Source: Paraburkholderia metrosideri
Lineage (GTDB): Bacteria; Pseudomonadota; Gammaproteobacteria; Burkholderiales; Burkholderiaceae
DNA: 64,000 nt
Direction of reading: 5' to 3'
Assembly: GCF_904848625.1 (NCBI RefSeq)
Contig: NZ_CAJHCP010000003.1
Location: forward strand, 434,001 to 498,000
Shown: piece after piece, positions 27,999-36,254 of the stretch
Layout: each line of letters begins with the position of its first letter
Numbering within the stretch: position 1 is the stretch's first letter
Notes under the pieces: generated by a model
Seen by the model: only the letters and a program-made list of their open reading frames with translations
Told to the model about the DNA's origin: nothing
Database searches by the model: none
Program-made: the position numbers and the translations under genes

Positions 27999-28289
27999 GT
28001 GGATATCGCATGGCCGTTATTTGGACTCAATGCAATATTTCTAGGAGTAGCTTGGTCGATGAAACGTGGTGCGCGCGAGCGAAGGGAGCAGCTGCTTGCG
28101 CGACGTCCACCGGTCGTCTCTTCGCCCCAGAGAGAGTTGCCACCCCACGCCATCGCCACCCATTCGGGAGAACTGCACTGCCCCCATTGCGGCCATACCA
28201 TCGACGACCGGGATTTCGCACCACAGCACGCGCCAATGGCCTACTGGCCGGCACGCGAATCGCCGTACTTCAGACGGCCATCTAGCTGA
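27999..28289 (+). CDS. Small membrane protein with a CxxC motif, hypothetical
   Basis: A 96-residue protein starting at GTG 27999, chosen over ATG 27966 because GGGAG lies 6 bases before it. Residues 1-17 (DIAWPLFGLNAIFLGVAWSM) form one hydrophobic helix, then a basic stretch (KRGARERREQLLARR), then a single CPHCGH element like half of a zinc ribbon. The design suggests a membrane-anchored small protein with a cytoplasmic tail. I do not recognise the family. It is isolated in a gene-poor stretch. Confidence 0.5.
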   Translation: MDIAWPLFGLNAIFLGVAWSMKRGARERREQLLARRPPVVSSPQRELPPHAIATHSGELHCPHCGHTIDDRDFAPQHAPMAYWPARESPYFRRPSS

Positions 28290-29668
28290 ACGCAAAAGCA
28301 CTGAGAGACGTATAAAGCGGGCGATATTTCCTGTGGCGCAGCGTGCAGGGGTCCCTCCGCGAGGATCTCAGGGGTAGACCACCTTCAGTTGAACGCCTTC
28401 GGATGCAGCCCCATGCTTTCTTACGTGGAGCGTTGCGGCGCCCTATTCCCGCGTCGTGAGCCGCGCTGGGACAACGCGGCTGTCAGCGACGGACGACGAA
28501 CGGCACAAAGGTCGCTGAGACCGGTAATCGTCCGAGGACGGCGCCGCTCTCGCTCCCGGTTCCCATTAACCCGCGTCCGCTGTACAGGCCAATGGTGCAA
28601 GGAACGGGCAGCAGGAAATGACCATTAACGCGACCGCTGGCTTGTTGACGGCGTACAAGGGCAGGGCGCAGCATATTGCCAGCTCAACGTCGCCGGAAGG
28701 CTCCAAGTATGCTGTGGGCACCCTCTGTTCGGCGGCAAAACGACACCCCCTTTTGCTATCGCTGCAGCTATGTTCTAATCATCATAGTAACGTTCGCTCA
28801 CGTCACGAGCATCGACAATGACACTCCCTTTCGGGGGTTTGGGGGGTTTTTTGGCCCAGTTTTTTTACATGCCCGGGTTAGCGTCACCGCACGCAAGGCA
28901 TTTCCGAAATTCGCGTTAGTAGCAGTGACGTGAATGAAACCTGCTCCGCTCAATCAGAGTGCAAGCCTGTCCACGGCCCTGAAGTTCCCGACGCGTCACT
29001 CCCGTAGTGATGCCGCTCTCACTGTTTTCAGGCAGGACACGCGGTTGGTGTCGCGTCTCCCCCAATCACTGATCCGGCGATAACTGATCGTCCTCCAAGG
29101 AAAATTCCAACGAGGCGAATTTTTAACGGGTCAGGGACTTGCTCTGTGACGCCCCCTTCCCCAGACGCGGGCGATTTTTGACCGCGCGACGAAGCCGTCA
29201 ACGTATGTCCGACGGCAACGATACATCTGCGTCGTGCGATTCACATCGCGGCATCCATCAAAGCAAAGCTTGCGTTTCATTCATCCTCAGATGTCGATGA
29301 TGGCCGCAAGCGCTCCAATCGCAACTCCTATTCCGTAACGGGTGCAGGAGAAGTGTCTTTGTCAGACACCAGCCGCTCAGCGCTCCAGCAGTAACGCAGC
29401 TTCTGCTCGCGAGCTTCCCTTTCCCGTCCAGAACCTGTATTCCCCGAGGGCCTATCCGTAACTGGATCCCACAGCTCAACGCACTACCCGGCCCTCTCCC
29501 GAATTCAATTGCTTACGTACGCGCTGTGCCCGCCCCGGCCCAGCCCGTCATTGCAGACATCCGACGTATTCCGGATCTGTCACGAGCTCTTCGTGACTGG
29601 GGCCATGTTCGCCTTTCCCCCGCGGGCGAACATGAGTTGACATCGGGGTAACAGCTGGGAGTTAGCCA
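28290..29668. other. 1.4-kb stretch without recognisable genes
   Basis: No coding frame is convincing on either strand. Features seen: a G/T-rich patch at about 28825-28866 with runs of five and six G and two T-runs, and two adjacent inverted repeats just before the integrase gene. It may be eroded mobile DNA or the non-coding end of an integrative element. Confidence 0.4.
29579..29634. repeat. Two adjacent inverted repeats upstream of the integrase
   Basis: GTCACGA-gctct-TCGTGAC (29579-29597) is followed 6 bases later by CATGTTCGCC (29604-29613) with its exact complement at 29625-29634. They end 34 bases before the integrase start. They could be recombinase or regulator binding sites, or hairpins controlling expression of the integrase. 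Confidence 0.5.
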
Positions 29669-30766
29669 ATGAGCATGATGTCCAAAGCCATACACAATTC
29701 CGCAGTAAGCAGTAAAAAGGCGGGCGGCAGCTTTGCAACACAACAGAACAGGCGGCTCGACACAACGGGCCTTTTGCGCTTTGCCAGGCAGGTGGGCGAG
29801 TTGCGAGCATCACTCAGTGAAATTCCGACATGGGTGATTCATGCCTATGCCCAATACTGCATGGCACAGGGCAAAGCTGCGGGCACGCTCGCGAATATAT
29901 TTTCGGCTGTCCGCGTCACATCGCACCATGCCGGCCGCAACATTCACGACGCGTGCAACAACAAGGAACTTCGACTGGCCCGACGAATACGGAAAGGAAC
30001 AAAACGGGCCTTGAATCCGTCGGAAATTGATCAGTTGATGGCGAGAGCGAAGGGAATAGACCGGGGGCTAGCGCACATGATATCGCTCGCAGTGCACCTC
30101 GGACTTCGGCGCAAGGAGGCACTGATGTGCGGGCCCGATCTCGAGATGTGGCTCGACGCACTCGTGCGCGGCGAATCCTCGCTTCCGCTTATGCGTGGCT
30201 CGAAAAACGCGCGGCCCAGACAGGTGCGGATCATTCAGAGCGCGCGGGCGCAGACGCTCGAAGCGGTCCGTTCCGCGCTCGCTTACGCTCGTGAGCACAA
30301 TCTCGAACTGATTACGGGCTACGGCAAGACGCTCAAATCTGCAAAGAATCGACTCACTGGACTGCTGCGCCGGGCAGGCATGGTTGGGCCAATCAGCTTT
30401 CATTCGCTTCGCTACACCTATGCACTCAGGAGTGCATTCGAAATGCTGGAGGCAGGAATAGCCCCCTATGAGGTTCTGGTGGAACTCAGCGAATCGCTCG
30501 GGCATGGCCCTACACGCATTCAGATGATTCTTGAACACTACTGCCAGCCGATCAAAGACAGGTTTGACGGGCATATATCGCTGCACGATATCGAAGCCGG
30601 TCGTCGGCGCCCACCAGGCAAACTACCGCGTGCGACAGCGCGTCTACTGGCAAAACGTCGACATTGCGAATTAAGCGGCTATCCTATCGGCCGGCCCAGT
30701 GCGGCGCACGATCTTGCATACTCGGCAGACGATACGCAAATTGAAGCGCACCCTTTCAAACCTTGA
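29669..30766 (+). CDS. Tyrosine recombinase / integrase
   Basis: A 365-residue phage-type integrase that would join DNA at short attachment sites. The N-terminal half holds a SAM-like domain (AGTLANIFSAVRVTSHHAGR). The catalytic residues are all visible: R147 in HLGLRRKEAL, H245-x-x-R248 in SFHSLRYTYA, H279 in LGHGPTR, and the nucleophile Y291 in ILEHYCQ. The C-terminus continues about 70 residues past the nucleophile, longer than usual. GGGAG precedes the ATG by 7 bases. Two hairpins lie upstream and a small unknown gene follows 9 bases downstream. It is the only apparently complete recombinase in the region, so it is the best candidate driver of the local rearrangements. Confidence 0.85.
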   Translation: MSMMSKAIHNSAVSSKKAGGSFATQQNRRLDTTGLLRFARQVGELRASLSEIPTWVIHAYAQYCMAQGKAAGTLANIFSAVRVTSHHAGRNIHDACNNKELRLARRIRKGTKRALNPSEIDQLMARAKGIDRGLAHMISLAVHLGLRRKEALMCGPDLEMWLDALVRGESSLPLMRGSKNARPRQVRIIQSARAQTLEAVRSALAYAREHNLELITGYGKTLKSAKNRLTGLLRRAGMVGPISFHSLRYTYALRSAFEMLEAGIAPYEVLVELSESLGHGPTRIQMILEHYCQPIKDRFDGHISLHDIEAGRRRPPGKLPRATARLLAKRRHCELSGYPIGRPSAAHDLAYSADDTQIEAHPFKP

Positions 30767-30775
30767 GACATCCCT

Positions 30776-31144
30776 ATGCCCGATTTTTCGCTGCTGGAAC
30801 AAGTCAAGCGTTGCGCCGACAAAATCGGATACAACGACGTGATAAGCGTCATCATGGCCAAGGTCTGGCTCGAATTTGAACAGTCGATCGCTCCATTTTC
30901 GTCGCATCCACTCCAACTGCAGGACCTCGATGTGGCTTTGCTTGCAGGCTTTGTCGAAATGCGCTCGAAGCGATGCGTTGATGTCGAGTTACTTCTGCTG
31001 GAAATCACCTGCATCAGAATGGTCCTGCTGGAATCAGGTTTCCTCCACAACCAGCTAAGTGGACTTAGTGTCCGCATAAAACGGGAGCGGCTTGCCAATG
31101 ACGAGAACGGTAAATATCGATTCGCAAAACGACTTTGTATCTGA
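30776..31144 (+). CDS. Small hypothetical protein paired with the integrase
   Basis: 122 residues, starting 9 bases after the integrase stop, so probably in the same transcript. The sequence is helical and hydrophilic with no signal peptide (start MPDFSLLEQVKRCADKIG; middle DVELLLLEITCIRMVLLESG). No domain is recognised. The tight spacing suggests an accessory role, such as a directionality factor or toxin/antitoxin-like partner, but nothing in the sequence proves it. Confidence 0.55.
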   Translation: MPDFSLLEQVKRCADKIGYNDVISVIMAKVWLEFEQSIAPFSSHPLQLQDLDVALLAGFVEMRSKRCVDVELLLLEITCIRMVLLESGFLHNQLSGLSVRIKRERLANDENGKYRFAKRLCI

Positions 31145-31739
31145 CCTATAACCGCCAGGTTTGGGAGGCCGATGACCTAGCCGGCCCAGATGACAGTTTG
31201 GCCGGAAGCGCGTGGGAGAGCCAAGGCATGGTTCCTCATAACCCGAACGGGTGTGTCGCATGCGACTCGGCAACGTTTATGGAAAAGCGGGGCGCTGTGT
31301 CACCGTCGCGCAGCATCGGCGTACAGGCATGTGCTGCGGCCGGAGGTGATCCGCTCCCGCGTTTCTGACGACCTCGTTTCTCGTTGCGATGCAGGACGCC
31401 CCTTACGACTCGCAGCACGCGGATTACTCCTGCCCGCGGCGATGAACTGGATGACGATGCCGAGAGCCATAGCGGGGCTTCGTGCTATGACGCGAAGCCC
31501 GCGAACCTCGATATTTTTTAGGTATCCTATTTAAATATCACAAACTGACTAGATCACGGAGAATCGCCGACGCCTCGCCTCGAACTACCGCACGTTTGCT
31601 ACGGATATCGTCTTACTCCTTGATCGCACCTGAACGCCCCTCCCCCAAAAGCATTAATGACATGCCGCAGAAGTTCGCGAAGAGCTTGAAGCGTCACCAG
31701 GTTGCCTAATGACCGAAGCCAGTAAAACAACTTCTCGTC
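31145..31739. other. Intergenic region after the integrase pair
   Basis: 595 bases with no supported gene. An AT-rich patch lies at about 31508-31550. Several short frames run through it on both strands without domain content. Confidence 0.35.
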
Positions 31740-32408
31740 CTATTTGCAGCTCTTGCCCCAATCCGCGCACCGCAACTGTAAATAGTTGCCAACTCTCTCG
31801 GAATCGAGATGTCGGCGATGGCTGTCGCGAAAGCGATTCAACCGCGTGCGCATAAAATGGTGGAGCTCAGACGCTTGCAGAACTGTTTCCGGCAACGTGG
31901 GATCAAGCACGCAGTGCGATGCAGCGAATACTGCAATGCATTCGACCGGGCAGCCGTATTCGGCCAGTAGGCCACGTAAGTGTCGGAGAGCGGGCTTCGC
32001 CCTGCGTAATGGAGACGTCTGCACTGAAACAACACCAGGCTTTTCATGCACAAGGAGTTCGTCCTCGCTTGTCGAACGCATCACGGTCCCTGTCCAATCG
32101 TATCGATCAATGACAAACGCTCCAAACTCAGTCACAGCGAGACAGTCTATCCACGTCATCGGGTTGCGCGTGCCCGGTGCGTGCTCAACTATGACGCCAC
32201 GGCGTACAACGAACGCACGGTCGGACATTGCCCGCAGTACCGCTGCAACGTTTTTTGTTAACGGAAGGGACAAGCGGCGTTGACGCCCCATCCACCCATC
32301 GCGGCCGCCAGGCGGTCCCGTGAAATCCGCAGCCAGTTCCTGCGGGCAGGCGACACTACGGGGTGCATCTGTACCAGCAAGAGAAAACAGCTCCTCATTC
32401 TGTTTCAT
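31740..32408 (-). CDS. NERD-like domain protein (copy C), active site altered
   Basis: A 222-residue intact frame. It aligns in order with copies A and B: HAPGTRNPMTWIDCLAV, then EFGAFVIDRYDWTGTV, then SPLRRAKPALRHLRGLL and SELHHFMRTRLNRFR. Where NERD domains have E-x-K (ETK in copies A and B), this protein reads D-R-Y, so the metal-binding Lys is lost and nuclease activity is doubtful. The ATG has AAGGA about 8 bases upstream and an AT-rich promoter-like stretch behind it. It is placed just before 3'-end copy C of the transferase gene and is more diverged from A and B than they are from each other. Confidence 0.65.
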   Translation of the reverse strand: MKQNEELFSLAGTDAPRSVACPQELAADFTGPPGGRDGWMGRQRRLSLPLTKNVAAVLRAMSDRAFVVRRGVIVEHAPGTRNPMTWIDCLAVTEFGAFVIDRYDWTGTVMRSTSEDELLVHEKPGVVSVQTSPLRRAKPALRHLRGLLAEYGCPVECIAVFAASHCVLDPTLPETVLQASELHHFMRTRLNRFRDSHRRHLDSERVGNYLQLRCADWGKSCK

Positions 32409-32801
32409 TTTTATTTCCTTTCGTTGACTGCAGAGGGCAAACGGACAAGCTCATTTACCATTCGCAAGCATTATCAGTAAATTAATTAGTAAAACTTATA
32501 ACGATATATGGATCGGCGAGGCAATTTAAGTCGCGATATCTTCGCTGGCTGCAATTCGGCGTCTCGATAGACGCTTCTCTCTTCCGGCAGCCATGATCAC
32601 TCCACCCAGCCCACCCAAACGTCACAACGCCTGCTAGCGCTCCAGTCTCGAGTCCGCCCATCGGGTTGTGAAGTTAGATGGCTGCGGGGCCAAGACTGTC
32701 GGTTGACTGACGCAGGCAGGCCGAAGGTCACATCGCAGAGCAGTGTCTCGATGACTTGAGCATGCCACTCTCAACAAGAAGTCAAGGCAACGCCTCTGTG
32801 T
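32409..32801. promoter_or_regulatory. AT-rich upstream region of NERD copy C
   Basis: 393 bases without a gene. The part next to the NERD start (32440-32520) is strongly AT-rich and suits a promoter for the leftward gene. The right part leads into the beginning of transferase 3'-end copy C at about 32802. Confidence 0.4.
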
Positions 32802-33269
32802 TGATTCTCTCGGGGACGGTTGGGCGTATTCCGTCGGCTTCATGCTTGCTGCGCTGTCGGACGTACACGTGATGCACAATCACGATGTGTCGGCGTGGTA
32901 TCCGGTGCTGGTTTCATGTATCAGATCTACGAGATTTGCTTTTCGATCTACCGGAAGAAGTTCATTTGCGGAATGTCGCCAGGGATTCCGGACGGCGTGC
33001 ATCCGCATGCGCTGGTTTACAAGCGGCTGATGCACTAGGCGGTGGGGATTAGAACGGCTCGGGATTTGACGCGGCGGAATTCGCTAACGTCGCCGTATTG
33101 GTGGCTGCTGTGTCTGATCGCAGTCGTGCCGGCGACGTTGTTTTGGCGGCACACGCTGCATCTGTTGTGCTTCGTGGTAGTGTTCGCGGCGACTTATGTG
33201 TGGCTTTACATGAGCATCGTGCAGTTCAAGTCGCCGAGATGGATGGTGGTGCGGAAGGGGAAGCGCTAG
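32802..33269 (+). pseudogene. 3'-end copy C of the WecA-like transferase gene
   Basis: Matches the last 467 bases of the gene at 22667-23767 from the LGDGG motif to the stop. Readable parts are MSPGIPDGVHPHALVYKRLM, then, after a TAG at 33036-33038, LTRRNSLTSPYWWLLCLIAV and FKSPRWMVVRKGKR. A one-base deletion near 32914 adds a frameshift. The last 230 bases remain open, which suggests a younger copy than copy B. Confidence 0.85.
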
Positions 33270-33358
33270 ACAGTAAGCGAGAAGCCCGCGCTTTGTGTGC
33301 GTCGGCATGGTAGATGCGAATACCATCGGATGAAATCAATAATTGGAGAGGGGCCGTT

Positions 33359-33692
33359 ATGAAATCGAAAGTCCATTTCCTCTCGCTCGGACTGCTGATC
33401 GCAGGCCTGCCGGCGTTGGCCAATACGGTAGCGGACAACATTGCATGGAGCGCGCGGCCAGTCGCGGTAACGAGTACGCAGCCCGAGTGCACGGCCTACT
33501 CGGCCGGCAGATCACAAATGCGAACGACTCAACAAACCCGCTGACCAGGCCCTGAAAGTGGTCGGCACGCTTGCGGTTGTGAGGGTCGCGGGCGCCGCAA
33601 CGAAAGCCCCTAGTCAGACTGCGCCAAATCCTGCGGAAGGCTCTCAGACTGTCCTAAGGATCGGGTGCACACTTAGGAAGAAGGTACAATAA
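33359..33692 (+). pseudogene. Small exported protein gene, frameshifted
   Basis: ATG 33359 with GGAG upstream starts a 61-residue frame whose first 22 residues form a clean signal peptide (HFLSLGLLIAGLPALA). After about 33515 the reading jumps one base to a second frame (CERLNKPADQALKVVGTLAV) that runs to TAA at 33690-33692. Together they look like one small periplasmic protein of about 110 residues broken by a one-base indel. I do not recognise the family. Confidence 0.45.
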
Positions 33693-33761
33693 TTGGCCAA
33701 TAGATAAGGCCCGACGCGGCGCATTTCGACGTCGTGACGGGCCGCCCCAAGTAAAAAAGAC

Positions 33762-35057
33762 ATGTCGACGCCCGCCACTCCTTCTTCCCTGAGCGTCAGC
33801 CCTCGAAGCCTGTTGCCAGCATTTTTCCTGCTTACGTATCCCGCGCTCACCCTGCTCTTGCATGGCGGTGGAAGCGCCGTATCGATTGCAGCCGCGGTCA
33901 TCTCGCTTGCGTTGCTGCTTGGCCCTAAATCATGGACTGGTCTCTCTCCCATTCAATGGGACCGGGTGGATAGGTACCTGTTCGCCGCGATGGCGTGCCC
34001 GCTCGCGGCGGTGCTGATCAGCGAGATCTGCCACGGGAGGGTGGTGCCCAATACGCTCGATTCACCTTCGCGCTTCCTCGCCGCAGTGCCGCTCTTTCTG
34101 GTCCTGCGGCAAGCGCTGCCACCCACGCTGGCATGGAGCGATCTATCGTTCGCGCTGGGTGCGCTAACGTCGCTCGCCATTCTGCTAATCGCGCCGCAAA
34201 ACACCAATATCGGCCGCGTCAGCAGCAGTTTCCTGAATCCAATTCACTATGGCGATATCGCGCTCGTGCTCGGCGCGCTGTCCATTCTCTCGTTGAACTG
34301 GTGGCGTAAGGACAGACTGGCGGTGCGGATCCTGAAAATCGCCGGGCTCATCGCCGGACTGGTGGCATCGGTGCTGACCGGCTCGCGCGGCGGTTGGATC
34401 GCCGTGCCCGTGGTCGCAGCGCTGATCGTGTACTTGCATGGCCGTGGCAAGTCGCGCCGCTGGAAAGTACTGTTGCCGTTGGCGATCGTCGCGATTCTCG
34501 TCAGCGTGTTTGCTTTTTCGCACTCGGTACGCGACCGGGTCGCCGATCTGTCCACGGATCTCGTCAGCTACGAGCATGGGCAGCGCGACACGTCGCTTGG
34601 CATCCGTCTGCAGTTGTATCAGACCGCGCTCAAGATCGTCGAGCGCCATCCGCTGCTCGGTTTGGGTGCGCATGGCTTTCGCGACAGCATGCAGTCGTTC
34701 GCCGACGCGGGCATGCTCACCCCGCTGGCAGCGCAAACGGGTAAAGGTGAGACGCACAACCAGTTTTTCGCCTATCTGACAGACTACGGTCTCGTTGGCG
34801 GCCTCGCCCTGCTGTCCATTTACGTCGTGCCTAGCATAATCTTCTGGAAAAGGCTCCGGGCGCCCAACGCTCCGGCCTGTCGCGCTGCGCGGATGGGCTT
34901 GACGTTCGTGGTCGCTTTCTGGATTTTCGGCCTGACGGTTGAGACGTTCGACCTCAAAATGACGGTCTCCTTCTACGCGACCATGATCGCGATTTTGGCT
35001 GCATTGGCCACCTATGCCGACAAGGCGGGCGACACCCCGCCCACTCGTCCCAAGTAA
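33762..35057 (+). CDS. O-antigen ligase family protein (WaaL/Wzy-like)
   Basis: A 431-residue membrane protein with about eleven hydrophobic segments. The Wzy_C-type region contains LTGSRGGWIAVPVVAALIVY near residue 205, and the large periplasmic loop after about residue 255 has GIRLQLYQTALKIVERHPLLG and the conserved ligase-type string GKGETHNQFFAYLTDYGLVG, with the His. This fits a ligase that joins O-antigen to lipid A-core in the periplasm. In an ABC-exported system such as the one to the right, a ligase is still needed, so WaaL is favoured over a polymerase. It stands alone between two decayed regions. Confidence 0.82.
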   Translation: MSTPATPSSLSVSPRSLLPAFFLLTYPALTLLLHGGGSAVSIAAAVISLALLLGPKSWTGLSPIQWDRVDRYLFAAMACPLAAVLISEICHGRVVPNTLDSPSRFLAAVPLFLVLRQALPPTLAWSDLSFALGALTSLAILLIAPQNTNIGRVSSSFLNPIHYGDIALVLGALSILSLNWWRKDRLAVRILKIAGLIAGLVASVLTGSRGGWIAVPVVAALIVYLHGRGKSRRWKVLLPLAIVAILVSVFAFSHSVRDRVADLSTDLVSYEHGQRDTSLGIRLQLYQTALKIVERHPLLGLGAHGFRDSMQSFADAGMLTPLAAQTGKGETHNQFFAYLTDYGLVGGLALLSIYVVPSIIFWKRLRAPNAPACRAARMGLTFVVAFWIFGLTVETFDLKMTVSFYATMIAILAALATYADKAGDTPPTRPK

Positions 35058-35193
35058 CAAAGAGGTCGAAACTCTGCGCTGCATCGATTTACCGACCAAC
35101 GGGAGAGGTGGCCGCGCGAATTCGGACAATGAATGGGATCAGTGGAGCGGCCGGGGCCTGAGCCAGCGATAATGCAGGCAAAGGAACGAGGAA

Positions 35194-35502
35194 ATGACGA
35201 AGAGAACCCGACGCACGCACTCAGCGACGTTCAAAGCAAAAGTGGCACGGGCGGCAGTCAAAGGCGAGCGCACGCTGGCCGAACTGGCGCAGCAGTTCGA
35301 TGTGCATCCGAACCAGATCACGGAATGGAAGCAGCAGTTGCAGGAGCGTGCAGCCGACCTGTTTGGAACGGCGGGCATGGTATCGAACGAGCCGCCGGTT
35401 GACGTGAAGACCTTGCACGCCAAGATCGGCCAGCTTTCTCTAGAAAATGATTTTTTAAGCGGCGCGCTCAACAAAGCGGGATTGCTGAGCGCAAAGCGAT
35501 GA
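35194..35502 (+). CDS. IS3-family transposase OrfA
   Basis: 102 residues with the helix-turn-helix of IS3-group OrfA ([20 protein letters not shown] and [16 protein letters not shown]) and the leucine-rich C-terminal coiled coil ([16 protein letters not shown]). OrfA binds the element's ends. It overlaps OrfB by ATGA. The rest of the element is missing because OrfB is cut off after about 46 residues, so this insertion sequence cannot move on its own. No clear terminal inverted repeat was found on the left. Confidence 0.88.
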   Translation: MTKRTRRTHSATFKAKVARAAVKGERTLAELAQQFDVHPNQITEWKQQLQERAADLFGTAGMVSNEPPVDVKTLHAKIGQLSLENDFLSGALNKAGLLSAKR

Positions 35503-35638
35503 TTGACCGTGGCCATCAGTTACCGGTGTCGCAGCAAGCGAAGCTCGTCGGCATTGCCAGATCGAGTGCGTACTATCGGCCGCAGCAGGTCAGCGAGGCT
35601 GACGAAAACTTGATGCGTCGGGTCGACGAACTGCTCGG
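35499..35638 (+). pseudogene. IS3-family OrfB, truncated after 46 residues
   Basis: Begins normally ([20 protein letters not shown], then SSAYYRP and LMRRVDELL) but the DDE catalytic domain is absent. At about 35637 the sequence changes to the reverse complement of an IS21 helper gene, so the frame to 35681 is chimeric. Confidence 0.85.
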
Positions 35639-36066
35639 GGAAGACCTTGTTCCAGTCACCAAACGGCTCGTTGGCGGTTAGAAGAAGGGATCGGCATTCG
35701 TATCGGGCGCCGATCAGCTCGAATAACACGGAGGTTTCGGCCTGATCCTTGGTGACGTATGCAAAGTCGTTGAGAATGAGCAGGTCGAAGCGGTTCAGAC
35801 GGTTGATGGCGGCTCGTGCAACCTGGAGCCGCTGCACAAGGTCGGAGGTGCGGGTGAACAGGACCTTCCAGCCTTTGTCCAGCAGGCTCAGTCCGATGGT
35901 CGACGACCGGTGCGACTTGCCGCCGCCAGGCGTCCCGACCATGATCAGGTTGGCGCCGTTGCGCAGCCATCCATCGCCGGCACACAGTGCCGAGACCGGT
36001 GCTTTGGAGATCATTGGCACTGCATCGAAGGTCTCCGGCGTCTTGCCCGGTAGCAGCCGGGCCTAC
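35638..36066 (-). pseudogene. IS21-family IstB helper ATPase fragment
   Basis: An internal piece of an AAA+ IstB protein: VPMISKAPVSALCAGDGWL, Walker A as GTPGGGKSH, DLVQRLQVARAA, Walker B as FDLLILNDFAYV, and SLLLTANEPFGDWNKVF. Both ends are missing: the C-terminus is cut at the IS3 junction (about 35638) and the N-terminus at the transferase copy D (about 36066). It is non-functional. Confidence 0.85.
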
Positions 36067-36141
36067 TTCAGATGGCGTTACATGAGCATCGTGCGGTTCA
36101 AGTCGCCGAGGTGGATGGTGGTGCGGAAGGGGAAGCGGTAG
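36066..36141 (+). pseudogene. 3'-end copy D of the WecA-like transferase gene
   Basis: The last 24 codons only (RYMSIVRFKSPRWMVVRKGK, then stop). It is nearly identical to the end of copy C and clearly different from copies A and B at silent sites. It is joined directly to the IstB fragment. Confidence 0.8.
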
Positions 36142-36194
36142 CTCGTCTGCGGGAATTCCCGCTTAACGGCAACCATATGATGGCCACAAATGAA

Positions 36195-36220
36195 GAAAGG
36201 CACCCAAGGTGCCTTTCTTT
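36195..36220. terminator. Rho-independent terminator, possibly bidirectional
   Basis: A perfect 10-bp stem, GAAAGGCACC (36195-36204) with GGTGCCTTTC (36208-36217), 3-base loop, followed by TTT on the plus strand. It lies between transferase copy D and the convergent dehydratase gene (minus strand, stop at 36255). Confidence 0.75.
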
Positions 36221-36254
36221 ATGGACTTACCGTCAGGTCACGGCACCGGTCCGC

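Noticed and set aside
28290-29668. CRISPR array or tRNA in the gene-free stretch
   Set aside because: No regularly spaced direct repeats and no cloverleaf-like sequence with a CCA end were seen. None is seen elsewhere in the window either.
35058-35193. Left end and target duplication of the IS3 element
   Set aside because: I looked for terminal inverted repeats and short direct repeats but found none that hold up, because the right end of the element has been deleted.
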